A stretch of DNA of 64,000 nt from Zhengella mangrovi (GCF_002727065.1 NZ_PDVP01000001.1:723812-787811); one strand, 5' to 3'. Shown: positions 18,605 to 27,912, counted from the stretch's first letter. The notes: generated by a model not told the origin, from the sequence alone. Made by a program: numbers and translations.

Positions 18605-19606
18605 ATGTCGTCCGATCAAGTCGCAGCCGCCATATTCGACCCCGCATTCCTGATTGCCCTGCTGGTCGCGATCGCGGTCTTCGCCACCATCTTCACCGTC
18701 ATGCCGTCGCTCGGCGGCAACGAGTTGAAATCGCGCATGAACGCGGTGGCCCTGGAACGTGACGAACTGCGGGCGCGCCAGCGCGCCCAGCTTGCCGCCG
18801 AAAGCGACCGCAAGCGCCGCGGCCTGCGCGAGCAGGATGGCGGCGGCATGAAATCCATCGTCGACAAGCTCGACCTGCGCAAGGCGCTGGCCGACGAGAA
18901 AACGACCGCGTCATTGCGCATGGCCGGTTTCCGCGGCCAGAACCCGCTCACCAAGTTCCTGTTCTTCCGGCTCGTCCTGCCGGCGGTGGGCTTCGTGATC
19001 GTCGGCTTCTACGTCTTCGTCCTCGGCAACCTGACCGACAAGCCGTTCTTCGTCCGGCTTTTCGTCGCCATCCTGGGCGCCTATGCCGGCTTCTATGCAC
19101 CGGTCATCTACGTCAAGAACCTGGCCTCCAAGCGCCAGCTCTCGATCCGCCGGGCATGGCCCGATGCGCTTGACCTGCTGCTGATCTGCGTGGAATCGGG
19201 CATGTCGGTCGAGGCCGCGTTCCGCCGCGTCGCCGACGAGATCGGGGCCCAGTCGATCGATCTCGCCGAGGAATTCGTGCTGACCAATGCGGAACTGTCG
19301 TTCCTGCCGGAACGCCGCCAGGCGTTTGACAACCTGGCCAGCCGTACCGGCCTGGACTCGGTGAAGAGCGTGGCGCAGGCCCTGATCCAGGCCGAACGCT
19401 ACGGTACGCCCGTGGCCCATGCATTGCGCGTGCTGGCCAACGAAAGCCGCGACCATCGCATGAACGAGGCGGAAAAGAAGGCCGCGGCGCTACCGCCCAA
19501 GCTGACCGTCCCGATGATCCTGTTCTTCCTGCCGGTGCTGTTCATCGTCATTCTCGGTCCGGCCGGCATCAACATCTCGCAGAAGGGCGGCCTGTTCCCG
19601 AACTGA
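18605..19606 (+). CDS. tadC: Tad inner-membrane platform protein TadC (type II secretion F family)
   Basis: The second platform protein. The 333-residue product has an N-terminal helix (FLIALLVAIAVFATIFTV) and a basic cytoplasmic stretch. Helices lie near 120-170. The F domain has RRAWPDALDLLLICVESGMSVEAAF near 181-205 and RTGLDSVKSVAQALIQAERYGTPV near 255-278. Two final helices include PMILFFLPVLFIVILGPA. The pattern WPDALDLLLICVESGMS is typical of TadC. It ends the operon: a strong terminator follows and tadD faces it on the other strand. Confidence 0.94.
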   Translation: MSSDQVAAAIFDPAFLIALLVAIAVFATIFTVMPSLGGNELKSRMNAVALERDELRARQRAQLAAESDRKRRGLREQDGGGMKSIVDKLDLRKALADEKTTASLRMAGFRGQNPLTKFLFFRLVLPAVGFVIVGFYVFVLGNLTDKPFFVRLFVAILGAYAGFYAPVIYVKNLASKRQLSIRRAWPDALDLLLICVESGMSVEAAFRRVADEIGAQSIDLAEEFVLTNAELSFLPERRQAFDNLASRTGLDSVKSVAQALIQAERYGTPVAHALRVLANESRDHRMNEAEKKAAALPPKLTVPMILFFLPVLFIVILGPAGINISQKGGLFPN

Positions 19607-19634
19607 CGCTACCGCCTGCAACGAAACCAGAACG

Positions 19635-19666
19635 AAAAGCCCCGGTGCCTTCCGCCCGGGGCTTTT
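19635..19666 (+). terminator. Intrinsic terminator of the cpaB-tadC operon
   Basis: A perfect 11-base stem AAAAGCCCCGG/CCGGGGCTTTT (19635-19645, 19656-19666) with a 10-base loop. It carries A and T runs on both sides and so can work in either direction. It is 28 bases after the tadC stop. Confidence 0.92.
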
Positions 19667-19879
19667 CCGTTTCGGCAAGGCCGGGCGGTCAGGACAACGG
19701 GCGATCCCGGGTCAGTCGCGATCGCCGCGTGTGAGCGGCTCGCCCATCGGGACACACGGGTTGCGGGGGGCAGGGCAGGCGGAGTGTCCGGACGGTTATC
19801 CTTCGCAGGCATCTCCCATCAGCGAAGAGGTAGTTGCCATCGAGGCATTGACGCGTCCGGCCTCTGTGCAAACGCGAAA

Positions 19880-19901
19880 CCGGCCCGTGGAGACGGGCCG
19901 G
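19880..19901 (-). terminator. Hairpin downstream of tadD, probable terminator
   Basis: A perfect 9-base stem CCGGCCCGT/ACGGGCCGG (19880-19888, 19893-19901) with a 4-base loop, 32 bases after the tadD stop on the minus strand. The following T content is modest (GTTTCGCGTTT), so termination may be partial. The symmetric hairpin at 19635 could finish the job. Confidence 0.65.
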
Positions 19902-19933
19902 CGAAAACGGTCTGCGGATGTCGGCGGCGAACC

Positions 19934-20749
19934 TCAGTTCGTCGCCTTGTCCTTCTTGTCGGAAAGCTTGGCCCAGCTGTTCTGCTGCGACAGGATCGAG
20001 CGCAGGTAGGCGACATTGGCCTTGGCCTGTTCGGGGTCCAGCTCCTGCGAGGCAATCTGCTCGGCTTCCTGGAACCGGCCCTGCAGCCCGACGACGAGTG
20101 CCAGGTTCTGCCGCACGCGGCTGTCGGCGCCGGGTGCCTCGGCGGCGCGCCGCATGTAGCTTTCCGCCGTGTTCAGGTCGCCGGAAAGCACGTAGGACAT
20201 GCCGAGGTTTGAGAGCACCGACGGCTCCTGCGGCTTCAGCGTCAGGGCCTTCTGGTAGAGGGTGCGCGCATCCTCGGTCCGGCCGAGCTGGTCAAGGATG
20301 GCCGCTTCCGCTGAAACCAGCCGCCAGTCCGGATATTCCGGCGTCTGTGCCCGGCGCACGGCGTCGAGCGCCGGTTCCAGCTGGCCGGCCGCGGCCAGTG
20401 CCTTGCCGTAGGCGGCCAGCACGTCGCGGTCGTTGGCATGGAAGATGGCGGTCTTGCGCATCACGGCCAGGGCCTGGTCGTTGCGGTTCGTCATCATCAG
20501 GATCTTGCCATAGGCCATCGCGACGGCCTTGTTCTTGGGATCGCGCGTATAGGCCTTGCCGTAGCTGTCCGTTGCCGCACCGAGCTCTGATTCGTTCATC
20601 TGCTCGATCGGCTTTGACAGCCGTGGACCGACGGACCCGGTCGTTATCGACCGGTTGGCACATCCCGCCACGCCCAGCGCAAGGGCGAGAACGCTGGCCG
20701 TTGCAAGGCCGGAGAGGCGGAAACGGGTTGGGCGCGTCTTGGAAGTCAT
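19934..20749 (-). CDS. tadD: TadD-like tetratricopeptide lipoprotein
   Basis: A 271-residue outer-membrane lipoprotein expected to act in Tad pilus assembly or secretin targeting. Translation from the ATG at 20749 (AGGTGAG 5 bases upstream) gives a signal sequence with lipobox GVAGCAN (Cys near residue 30). About five TPR-type helix pairs follow, for example AVAMAYGKILMMTNRNDQAL, DVLAAYGKALAAAGQLEPAL, and PSVLSNLGMSYVLSGDLNTAE near 180. An upstream ATG at 20779 would add ten residues before the basic region and has no good ribosome site. It is convergent with tadC, completing the Tad set. Confidence 0.9.
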   Translation of the reverse strand: MTSKTRPTRFRLSGLATASVLALALGVAGCANRSITTGSVGPRLSKPIEQMNESELGAATDSYGKAYTRDPKNKAVAMAYGKILMMTNRNDQALAVMRKTAIFHANDRDVLAAYGKALAAAGQLEPALDAVRRAQTPEYPDWRLVSAEAAILDQLGRTEDARTLYQKALTLKPQEPSVLSNLGMSYVLSGDLNTAESYMRRAAEAPGADSRVRQNLALVVGLQGRFQEAEQIASQELDPEQAKANVAYLRSILSQQNSWAKLSDKKDKATN

Positions 20750-20856
20750 GCGGCTCACCTGCTGAATCGATGCCGGCACCGGCCGGTCCCCTTCCCTGTG
20801 AGCAATAATCTGTTAACCCTAACAGAGCGTTAATGACCCCGCCCGAAGGAGCCCTC

Positions 20857-22233
20857 ATGCCCGTCTCTCTCGTCGCCGGACCGGTATCCGAAGCCCGTCC
20901 CGTCCACTGCATCCGCAAGAAGGAACTGGCATCGTCCGGGCTGGACCCGGCAACGCTCGCCTGGGCCACGGCCAACGGGTTCGAGGGCAGCGAAGGCGAG
21001 GTCCTCATCCTGCCGGGCGAGGGCGGGGCGGTCGCCGGCGCGCTCTTCGGTCTCGGCGACGGCATGACCGGCGGTTATGGCGCGCTCGGCTTCGGGGCGC
21101 TCGCCAGCCGTCTGCCGGAAGGCACCTGGGCCTTCGCGGCCACACCCGGAAACGCCGATCTCGCCTGCCTCGGCCTGCTGCTCGGCGGCTATGCCTTCAC
21201 CCGTTACGGCAGGAAGGAGACCCGCGCGCTCACCTTCGTCGCGCCGGATGGCGTGGACGCGGACGCGGTCTCGCGGCGCGCAGCCGCTCACCGCCTGACC
21301 CGCGATCTCGTCAACACGCCGGCTTCCGACATGGGGCCGTCCGCGCTGGAGGCGGCCGCCCGCGATCTCGCCGCGCGCCATGGCGCAAGCGTCGCGGTGA
21401 CAGAAGGGGACGATCTGCTGAGGCAGAACTTCCCCATGATCCATGCCGTCGGCCGCGCGGCTGCCGACGCTCCGCGCCTGATCGATCTGCGCTGGGGCGA
21501 CGAGGCCGCGCCGAAGGTCACGCTGGTCGGCAAGGGTGTCTGCTTCGATACCGGCGGGCTCGACATCAAGCCGCCCAGTTCCATGCTCAACATGAAGAAG
21601 GACATGGGAGGCGCGGCCAACGTGCTGGGGCTTGCCGACATGCTGATGGGCGCGGGCGCGAAAATCCGCCTGCGCGTCCTCATCCCGGCCGTGGAGAATT
21701 CCATCGCCGGCAATGCCTTCCGGCCCGGCGACATCCTGCAAAGCCGGCAGGGCCTGACCGTCGAGATCGGCAACACCGATGCGGAAGGCCGCCTGGTCCT
21801 CGCCGATGCCCTGACCCTGGCCGGCGAGGAAAGCCCGGACCTGGTGGTCGACATGGCGACGCTCACCGGCGCGGCGCGCGTGGCGCTGGGGCCGGACCTG
21901 CCGCCGTTCTACACCGCCGACGAGGCGCTGGCAGGCGCCCTCGCCGAGGCGGCCGGCGACAGGGCCGATCCACTCTGGCGCATGCCGCTCTGGTCGCCCT
22001 ACGACAAGGATCTGTCCTCCAAGGTGGCTGACATGAACAATGTCACCACCGGGGGCTTCGCCGGCTCGGTGACCGCGGCGCTCTTCCTGCAGCGCTTCGC
22101 CGGCGGCGCCAGGAGCTGGGTCCATCTCGACGTTTTCGCCTGGAACCCGGCCGCCCGCCCGCACGGGCCCGTGGGCGGCGAGGCGCAGGGCATCCGCGCG
22201 CTGGAAAAGGTGATCCGCGACCGGTTCGGCTGA
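20857..22233 (+). CDS. Leucyl aminopeptidase family protein (peptidase family M17)
   Basis: A two-zinc aminopeptidase that trims N-terminal residues from peptides in the cytoplasm. The 458-residue protein has a divergent N-terminal domain (to about 150) and the M17 catalytic domain. VGKGVCFDTGGLDIKP near 226-241, MKKDMGGAA near 250 and the family signature NTDAEGRLVLADAL near 306-319 carry the metal ligands and catalytic Lys/Arg. Start MPVSLVAGP at 20857 has AAGGAG 5 bases upstream and is preferred to a 5' extension from 20833. It is divergent from tadD, and marR and an NlpC/P60 gene follow on the same strand. Confidence 0.93.
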   Translation: MPVSLVAGPVSEARPVHCIRKKELASSGLDPATLAWATANGFEGSEGEVLILPGEGGAVAGALFGLGDGMTGGYGALGFGALASRLPEGTWAFAATPGNADLACLGLLLGGYAFTRYGRKETRALTFVAPDGVDADAVSRRAAAHRLTRDLVNTPASDMGPSALEAAARDLAARHGASVAVTEGDDLLRQNFPMIHAVGRAAADAPRLIDLRWGDEAAPKVTLVGKGVCFDTGGLDIKPPSSMLNMKKDMGGAANVLGLADMLMGAGAKIRLRVLIPAVENSIAGNAFRPGDILQSRQGLTVEIGNTDAEGRLVLADALTLAGEESPDLVVDMATLTGAARVALGPDLPPFYTADEALAGALAEAAGDRADPLWRMPLWSPYDKDLSSKVADMNNVTTGGFAGSVTAALFLQRFAGGARSWVHLDVFAWNPAARPHGPVGGEAQGIRALEKVIRDRFG

Positions 22234-22293
22234 CCTTCCGGCAGCCGTGAAAAACGGATACGGTTCCGAAACATTCAATGCACGGAAACGCCG

Positions 22294-22644
22294 ATGTCCA
22301 TCCACATGAGGCCGAGCCAGGCCCTGCGCCTGTGGCAGCAGGCGGCGCTCGACGAAGCCGCCGCGGGTCGGCCGGACCTGAGCTTTCGCCAGGCCGCCAT
22401 CCTGCTGACCATCTATCTCGACCCGCCGCCGCACACCGTGCGCGGCCTTGCCGCGCGTCTCAACGTCACCAAGCCGGTCGTCACCCGCGCGCTTGATACC
22501 ATGGGCGCGCTCAACCTCGTCTCCCGTCACCGCGATCCCGCCGACCGGCGCAACGTGCTGATCCGGCGCACGGTCGAGGGCTCCCTTTATGTCGAGAGCT
22601 TCGGCGACCGGATCGTCGCCCGTGCCGCGGAGTTGCCGCTTTGA
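22294..22644 (+). CDS. MarR-family transcriptional regulator
   Basis: A 116-residue winged-helix protein, shorter than typical MarR (about 140-150), so the C-terminal dimer helix is reduced. Visible parts: LSFRQAAILLTIYLDPPPHTVRGLAARLNVTKPVV (helix-turn-helix, residues about 30-65; the recognition helix contains NVTKPVVTRALDTM) and the wing SRHRDPADRRNVLI near 77-90. The last codon overlaps the TTG start of the NlpC/P60 gene, so the two are translationally coupled. The ligand and targets are not evident. Autoregulation of this small operon is a reasonable guess. Confidence 0.85.
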   Translation: MSIHMRPSQALRLWQQAALDEAAAGRPDLSFRQAAILLTIYLDPPPHTVRGLAARLNVTKPVVTRALDTMGALNLVSRHRDPADRRNVLIRRTVEGSLYVESFGDRIVARAAELPL

Positions 22645-23498
22645 CCGGGCTGGACCGGAGGCTCAACCTGTTCCGCCCGGACCTTGCCGACGTCCGGCTG
22701 CGCGGCCGGGTGCAGGCGGAGCGCTACGGGACCGGCGACCCCGCATCGGTGATCGCGCCCGTCGCCGACGTGAAATCGGCCCCTGACGCGGCGGCCGGAA
22801 TGGACACGCAGCTCCTGCTCGGCGATGCGGTCGATGTCTTCGAGCGCCGGAACGGATGGGCCTGGGTACAGGCCCGGCGTGATCGCTACGTCGGCTATGT
22901 CGCCGAAACGGCCCTTGGCTCGCCTGCCGCCGAACCGACCCACCAGGTTGCCGTACCGCGCACCTTTGCCTATCCCGAGCCGGACATGAAACGGCCGGTC
23001 ACCCGCTGCCTCTCGATGGGAAGCCGGTTCCGGGAAATCGGCCGTGCCGAAACGCGGGGACTGGCCTACAGCCGCACCGAGGCCGGGGACTGGGTGGTGC
23101 TGCCGCACCTCGAACCGGTCGGCGCCACGCCGCCGGCAACCGACTTCGTGGCGGTCGCGGAGAGCCTGCTGCACACGCCCTATCTCTGGGGCGGCACCTC
23201 GGGCTTCGGCATCGACTGTTCCGGCCTTGTCCAGCTGTCGCTGCGCATGGCGGGACACGACGTCGTGCGCGATACCGACATGCAGGAGGCCGACCTCGGC
23301 GAGCGAATCGGCCAGGCCGACCTGCGCCGTGGCGATCTGGTCTTCTGGAAGGGCCATGTCGCCATCATGCTGGACGGGTCGATGATGATCCATGCCAACG
23401 GTCACACCATGACCACGGCGCTGGAACCGCTCGCCGCGGCCATCCTTCGCATCAGCTATCTCTATGGGCAGCCGACGGCCTTCAAGCGGGTGATCTGA
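22641..23498 (+). CDS. NlpC/P60 family cysteine peptidase (C40), probable cell-wall endopeptidase
   Basis: A 285-residue protein with SH3-like segments (VDVFERRNGWAWVQARRDRYVGYV near 64-87, and a second near 130-160). The C-terminal NlpC/P60 domain has catalytic Cys193 in GIDCSGLVQLS, His239 in WKGHVAIML and a third polar residue near HANGH (251-255). Such enzymes cut the peptide stems of peptidoglycan. No export signal is visible, which leaves cytoplasmic turnover of muropeptides as an option. The TTG start at 22641 overlaps the marR stop and has GGAG 8 bases upstream; no suitable ATG exists until residue 54. Confidence 0.87.
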   Translation: MTGLDRRLNLFRPDLADVRLRGRVQAERYGTGDPASVIAPVADVKSAPDAAAGMDTQLLLGDAVDVFERRNGWAWVQARRDRYVGYVAETALGSPAAEPTHQVAVPRTFAYPEPDMKRPVTRCLSMGSRFREIGRAETRGLAYSRTEAGDWVVLPHLEPVGATPPATDFVAVAESLLHTPYLWGGTSGFGIDCSGLVQLSLRMAGHDVVRDTDMQEADLGERIGQADLRRGDLVFWKGHVAIMLDGSMMIHANGHTMTTALEPLAAAILRISYLYGQPTAFKRVI

Positions 23499-23499
23499 A

Positions 23500-23544
23500 G
23501 CAGTTCCGGCGAAGGCGCACACCGGCTTCGCATCCGGATTTTCA
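23500..23544. repeat. Degenerate copy of a short palindromic element at convergent gene ends
   Basis: This 45-base stretch aligns end to end with the elements at 48616 and 48671. It keeps the inner stem GCGAAG/CTTCGC (23509-23514, 23526-23531) and the TCCGGA block, while the outer stem has decayed. It starts two bases after the NlpC/P60 stop and includes the stop codon of the facing dehydrogenase. Confidence 0.6.
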
Positions 23545-24504
23545 ATACCCCGCCTGCGGATCGATGACGTTCTCCAGCGGCAGGCCTTCGCGTTGGCGCC
23601 TGATCTGGCCCATCACGTAATCGACCACGGAACTGCGTTTTGACCAGGCGGCCGCATGGGGCGTGATGACCAGGTTCGGCGCATCCCAGGCCGGATGGTC
23701 CGCTGGCAACGGCTCCGTCTCGAACACGTCCAGCGAGGCGCCGGCCAGCGTCCCGTCCTGCAGCGCCGCGACGACATCGGCATCGACCTGGGTCTTGCCA
23801 CGCCCGGCATTGATGTAGACCGGTGCGCCGAACACCCCGTCGCGGGCCAGCTTTTCCAGGAAGGCGCGATTGACCAGGCCTTCCGTTTCCGCCGTTCGCG
23901 GCAGGAGCGAGACCAGGAAATCCGTCTGGGCGAGGAAGCCGTCCAGTTCGCCCTCGCCGGCAAAACAGGTCATCCCGTCGATTGCCTTGCGCGTCCGGCT
24001 CCAGCCGGACAGCCGGAAGCCGAAGGGCTTCAGCTTGGCGGCAGCATCCTGGCCCAGTACGCCCAGCCCCATGAGGCCGACGCGCACGTCCTCCGCGCCC
24101 GGTTGCGACAGCGCTCGCCAGGTGTGGTCGCGCTGCTGCATGGCGTAGCGGCCGTGCTGGCGCAGGTGCGCCAGGCATTGCAGCACGATCCATTCGCTCA
24201 TCCGGTGGGTGAGATCGTCGCCCACGTAGCGCACGATCGGGATCGGCGGCAGCGCAACGCCGGACCGGGTGATGTGATCGACCCCGGCGCCAAGCGAGAA
24301 CAGCGCGGACATGTGGCCGACCCGGTCCAGCAGCGCCGCATCCGGCGCCCAGACGATGGCATGGCTGCAGGCACGCAGCACGCTGTCCGGCAGGTCCGGC
24401 CTGTACCAGTGGACCGTCTCGCCGGGGTAACGCTCCGCAAAGACCGGCAGCCAGTCCTCCGGACTGTCGTCACCCACGGCGACGAGAATGCCCTTGTCGC
24501 TCAT
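23542..24504 (-). CDS. D-2-hydroxyacid dehydrogenase, glyoxylate/hydroxypyruvate reductase type
   Basis: A 320-residue NAD(P)-dependent dehydrogenase like GhrA, which reduces glyoxylate or hydroxypyruvate. It has the dinucleotide motif GLMGLGVLG at residues 143-151. The catalytic triad of the family is Arg235 (NAGRG), Glu264 (FETEPLP) and His283 (TPHAAAW). FSLGAGVDHI near 69-78 is the substrate-loop signature. The ATG at 24504 overlaps the Nudix gene's stop by 4 bases. It is the last gene of the yej operon, so it may be co-expressed with peptide uptake; why is unknown. A longer frame to 24765 runs through the Nudix gene and is rejected. Confidence 0.91.
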   Translation of the reverse strand: MSDKGILVAVGDDSPEDWLPVFAERYPGETVHWYRPDLPDSVLRACSHAIVWAPDAALLDRVGHMSALFSLGAGVDHITRSGVALPPIPIVRYVGDDLTHRMSEWIVLQCLAHLRQHGRYAMQQRDHTWRALSQPGAEDVRVGLMGLGVLGQDAAAKLKPFGFRLSGWSRTRKAIDGMTCFAGEGELDGFLAQTDFLVSLLPRTAETEGLVNRAFLEKLARDGVFGAPVYINAGRGKTQVDADVVAALQDGTLAGASLDVFETEPLPADHPAWDAPNLVITPHAAAWSKRSSVVDYVMGQIRRQREGLPLENVIDPQAGY

Positions 24505-25133
24505 TGCCCTGCCTCCGAAAGCCTTGCCGCCAGCGCAGCCCGGTCCTGCGCCGCGAACCAGTTGAGCGCCAGCAGCGCGAAGCCGTTTCGGAACGTCCCG
24601 GCCCGGGCCGCGTCGAGCGCTTCCTCGACCGGCACCGCGAGCGGCTGGATGTCTTCGTCCTCGTCCTCGCCGGCCGTCTGCGGCAGGTTGGCGCTGTCCA
24701 CCCCCGCCAGGAAGAGGTAGGCGTGTTCGGTGGTGATGCCCGGCGAGGGCAGGAACTCCAGGCACGGTATCATCGCCGTTGCTGCAAGCCCGGTTTCCTC
24801 TTCCAGTTCGCGCCGTGCCGATGCGGCGGGCGCCTCGCCATCCTCCACGCCACCGGCGACGATTTCGACCAGCGAGCCGATCCCGGTCGCCAGGTGGGCC
24901 GCCGCCCGGTACTGGCGGATGAGCACGAGACGGTCGCGCCCGGGGTCCCAGGCGATGACCGCGGCCACTTTCGCGCCCTCGTGGATGTCGCGCGTCATCG
25001 CGTTGCTCCAGCCGCCATCGTGCATGCGGTGGCGGAGCACGAAACGCACCATCCGCCGGAAGCCCTCTGAGAGCACGCTGCGACCGCTGATCTCGGTCTC
25101 GACCGGCCGGTCTTCGAGGGACATGCCGGTCAC
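24501..25133 (-). CDS. Nudix hydrolase, ADP-ribose pyrophosphatase type
   Basis: A 210-residue Nudix protein that probably cleaves ADP-ribose or related nucleoside diphosphate sugars. The full Nudix box GX5EX7REUXEEXGU is present from Gly94 or Gly95 (GVEDGEAPAASARRELEEETG). SPGITTEHAYLFLA follows about 15 residues after it, as in ADP-ribose pyrophosphatases (NudF/TrgB type). EDEDEDIQ is an acidic patch near 155. The start at 25133 overlaps the end of yejF by 4 bases and its stop overlaps the dehydrogenase start by 4, so all three are translationally linked. Confidence 0.9.
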   Translation of the reverse strand: MTGMSLEDRPVETEISGRSVLSEGFRRMVRFVLRHRMHDGGWSNAMTRDIHEGAKVAAVIAWDPGRDRLVLIRQYRAAAHLATGIGSLVEIVAGGVEDGEAPAASARRELEEETGLAATAMIPCLEFLPSPGITTEHAYLFLAGVDSANLPQTAGEDEDEDIQPLAVPVEEALDAARAGTFRNGFALLALNWFAAQDRAALAARLSEAGQ

Positions 25134-26761
25134 TGGCTGACCACGCCGGCAGGCGCCGTCTCGATATTGAAGGCCGCGGCGATCAGCGCGCGCGTGTAAT
25201 CAGTCTGCGGGTTCTCGAAGATCTGGTCCGCCGGCCCGTATTCCACCACGCGGCCGTTGCGCATCACCACCACGTCGTTCGCCAGCGCCCGCACGACCTT
25301 GAGGTCGTGGCTGATGAACAGGTAGGCGAGATCGTGCCGCTTCTGCAGGTCGCGCAGCAGGTCCACCACCTGCGCCTGCACGCTCATGTCCAGCGCCGAC
25401 GTCGGCTCGTCCAGCATGACGAAACGCGGGTTCAGCACCATGGCGCGCGCGATCGCGATGCGCTGGCGCTGGCCGCCGGAAAACTCGTGCGGGTACCGGT
25501 GCCGGCTTTCCGGTTCCAGCCCCACTTCCTTGAGGACCGACACCACGCGGGCGTCGCGTTCGGCGCGGTTCAGGTCGGGGAAGTGGATCGCCATGCCTTC
25601 CTCGATGATCTCCGAGATCGACATGCGCGGGCTGAGCGATCCGTAGGGATCCTGGAACACGATCTGGAGCTGCGAGCGCAGCGGCCGCATGTCCTTGAAG
25701 GAATAGCCGTCGATCCGCTTGTCCTCGAAGGTGATGGCGCCCTGCGACGAGATCATGCGCGAGAGCGCCAGGCCGAGCGTGGTCTTGCCCGAGCCCGATT
25801 CGCCGACGACGCCGAGCGTCTGGCCGGCCTTCACCGTCACGTCGATACCGTCGACGGCCTTCACGTGGTCGACGACCTTGCGGAAGAAGCCTTCCTTGAT
25901 CGGGAACCAGACCTTGACCTGCTCGCCCTTCATCACCGTTGCCGCCGAGGCGTCCCCCCGGGGCGGCTTGCCCTTCGGTTCCGCGGCCAGCAGGTGGCGG
26001 GTGTAGTCGTGTTGCGGGTTCTCGAAGATCTCGCGCGTCGGGCCGCTCTCGACGATCTTGCCCCCGGTCATCACGCAGACCCGGTCGGCGATCTTGCGTA
26101 CGATGCCGAGGTCGTGGGTGATGAACAGCATCGACATCTTGTGCTGCGTCTTCAGCCGGTCGAGCAGTTCCAGGATCTGCGCCTGCACCGTCACGTCCAG
26201 TGCCGTCGTCGGCTCGTCGGCGATCAGGAGGCGCGGCTCGTTGGCCAGCGACATGGCGATCATCACGCGCTGGCGCTGGCCGCCGGACAATTGGTGCGGA
26301 TAGGAGCCGAGGCGCTTCTCCGGTTCACGGATGCCGACCTGGTTCAGCAGTTCCAGCACGCGCGCGCGGGCGCTGGCGTCGTCCATGCCCTGGTGCAGCT
26401 TCAGCACTTCCGCGATCTGCTTCTCGATCGTGTGCAGCGGGTTGAGCGACGTCATCGGCTCCTGGAAGATCATCGAGATCTCGTTGCCGCGCACGCGCAT
26501 CAGGTCGCGCTCGTCGTGGTCGAGCAGGTCCTCGCCCTCGAACAGGATCCGCCCGGACGGGTGGCTCGCCGCCGGGTAGGGCAGCAGCTTGAGCACCGAC
26601 AGCGCGGAGACCGACTTGCCGGAACCCGATTCGCCGACCAGCGCCACGGTCTCGCCGTGCTTGATGTCGAACGAGATGTGATCGACCGCCAGCACGTCCT
26701 TGCCGCCGGCCTTGAAGGCCACGGCGAGGTTCTCGACGGAAAGCAGGGGGGCGTCGCTCAT
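25130..26761 (-). CDS. yejF: Oligopeptide ABC transporter ATP-binding protein YejF (two fused ATPase domains)
   Basis: A 543-residue protein with two complete ABC domains that energise peptide import. First half: Walker [14 protein letters not shown] near 40, signature [15 protein letters not shown], Walker [13 protein letters not shown]. Second half: Walker [16 protein letters not shown] near 320, signature [15 protein letters not shown], Walker [13 protein letters not shown] linker of about 30 residues separates them. The start at 26761 ([11 protein letters not shown]) overlaps yejE by 4 bases. Single-chain double ATPases of this kind are typical of the Yej system, as opposed to the split Dpp/Opp ATPases. 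Confidence 0.95.
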   Translation of the reverse strand: MSDAPLLSVENLAVAFKAGGKDVLAVDHISFDIKHGETVALVGESGSGKSVSALSVLKLLPYPAASHPSGRILFEGEDLLDHDERDLMRVRGNEISMIFQEPMTSLNPLHTIEKQIAEVLKLHQGMDDASARARVLELLNQVGIREPEKRLGSYPHQLSGGQRQRVMIAMSLANEPRLLIADEPTTALDVTVQAQILELLDRLKTQHKMSMLFITHDLGIVRKIADRVCVMTGGKIVESGPTREIFENPQHDYTRHLLAAEPKGKPPRGDASAATVMKGEQVKVWFPIKEGFFRKVVDHVKAVDGIDVTVKAGQTLGVVGESGSGKTTLGLALSRMISSQGAITFEDKRIDGYSFKDMRPLRSQLQIVFQDPYGSLSPRMSISEIIEEGMAIHFPDLNRAERDARVVSVLKEVGLEPESRHRYPHEFSGGQRQRIAIARAMVLNPRFVMLDEPTSALDMSVQAQVVDLLRDLQKRHDLAYLFISHDLKVVRALANDVVVMRNGRVVEYGPADQIFENPQTDYTRALIAAAFNIETAPAGVVSQ

Positions 26762-27912
26762 CGGAAGGTCTTCCTCGGGTCGAAGGCGTCGCGCGTTGCC
26801 TCTCCGACGAAGATCAGCAGCGACAGCATCAGCGAGATGACCACGAAGCCGGTAAAGCCGAGCCAGGGCGCCTGCAGGTTTTCCTTGCCCTGCGCCAGCA
26901 GTTCGCCGAGCGACGCCGAGCCGGGCGGCAGGCCGAGGCCGAGGAAGTCCAGCGAGGTCAGCGAGGTGATCGAGCTGTTGAGGATGAACGGCAGGAAGGT
27001 CAGCGTCGCCACCATGGCATTGGGCAGCAGGTGGCGGAACATGATCGTCCGGTTGGAAACGCCGAGCGCCCGCGCCGCGTTGACATATTCGAAGTTGCGC
27101 GCGCGCAGGAATTCCGCCCGTACCACGCCGACGAAGGACACCCAGGAGAACATCAGCATGATGCCGAGCAGGATCCAGAAACCGGGCGGCAGCACCGAGG
27201 CGATGATCAGGATGAGGAACAGCACCGGGATGGACGACCAGATCTCGATGAAGCGCTGGAACAGCAGGTCGACCCAGCCGCCGAAATAGCCCTGGACCGC
27301 GCCGGCGCTTACGCCGAGGATGGCGGAGAAGAACGTCAGGCTGAGCCCGAACAGGACCGAGATGCGGAACCCGTAGATCACCCGGGCCAGCACGTCGCGC
27401 GCCTGGTCGTCGGTGCCGAGCCAGTTCCAGTTGCCCATGTTGCAATTGGGGTCGTTCACGCCCTCGGTATACTGCTTGCAGCGCTCTTCCGGCGTGTACA
27501 GCCACGACGGCTTGGCCGGCGCGGCCTGCGGGATCTCCCGGTTCACCGTGCGGTAGTTGTAGCGCACCGGCGGCCAGATCATCCAGCCGTTCGACTGGAT
27601 CTCGTCCTGGATCACCGGGTCCCGGTAGTCGGTGACGGCCAGGAAGCCGCCGAACTTCTCTTCCGGGTAGTCGACCAGCACCGGCGCCAGGATCTCGCCC
27701 TTGTAGGACACCAGCAGCGGCTTGTCGTTGGCCACGAACTCGGCGAACAGCGAGACGATGAACAGCACTAGGAACAGCCAGAGCGACCAGTAGCCGCGCT
27801 TGTTGGCCTTGAAGTTCTGCCAGCGCCGCTGGTTGAGCGGCGACAGGAAGGGCCGCTTTCCCGGCGCCGTGGTGTCGCGTGACGAGACGGCGGTATCGCT
27901 CATGTCAGACAT
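26758..27912 (-). CDS. yejE: Oligopeptide ABC transporter permease YejE
   Basis: A 384-residue inner-membrane permease with six predicted helices. It starts with a soluble tail rich in Ser/Thr, followed by [21 protein letters not shown], the usual entry into helix 1. It has a long periplasmic loop (residues about 65-160) containing [16 protein letters not shown], two Cys that could form a disulfide. The EAA loop lies near 295-320 ([20 protein letters not shown]). The product pairs with YejB in the membrane. A second ATG at 27903 is an alternative start; the longer one overlaps yejB by 8 bases. Confidence 0.95.
   Translation of the reverse strand: MSDMSDTAVSSRDTTAPGKRPFLSPLNQRRWQNFKANKRGYWSLWLFLVLFIVSLFAEFVANDKPLLVSYKGEILAPVLVDYPEEKFGGFLAVTDYRDPVIQDEIQSNGWMIWPPVRYNYRTVNREIPQAAPAKPSWLYTPEERCKQYTEGVNDPNCNMGNWNWLGTDDQARDVLARVIYGFRISVLFGLSLTFFSAILGVSAGAVQGYFGGWVDLLFQRFIEIWSSIPVLFLILIIASVLPPGFWILLGIMLMFSWVSFVGVVRAEFLRARNFEYVNAARALGVSNRTIMFRHLLPNAMVATLTFLPFILNSSITSLTSLDFLGLGLPPGSASLGELLAQGKENLQAPWLGFTGFVVISLMLSLLIFVGEATRDAFDPRKTFR

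Larger units (their letters stand above)
19607..19933. other. Convergent intergenic region between tadC and tadD (327 bases)
   Basis: Apart from the two hairpins listed separately (19635-19666 and 19880-19901) I see nothing supportable in this stretch. Open frames inside it are short and lack ribosome sites. Confidence 0.5.

Noticed and set aside
25307..27289. Plus-strand open frame of 660 codons over yejF/yejE
   Set aside because: Antisense to intact ABC ATPase and permease genes; composition is typical of a shadow frame.
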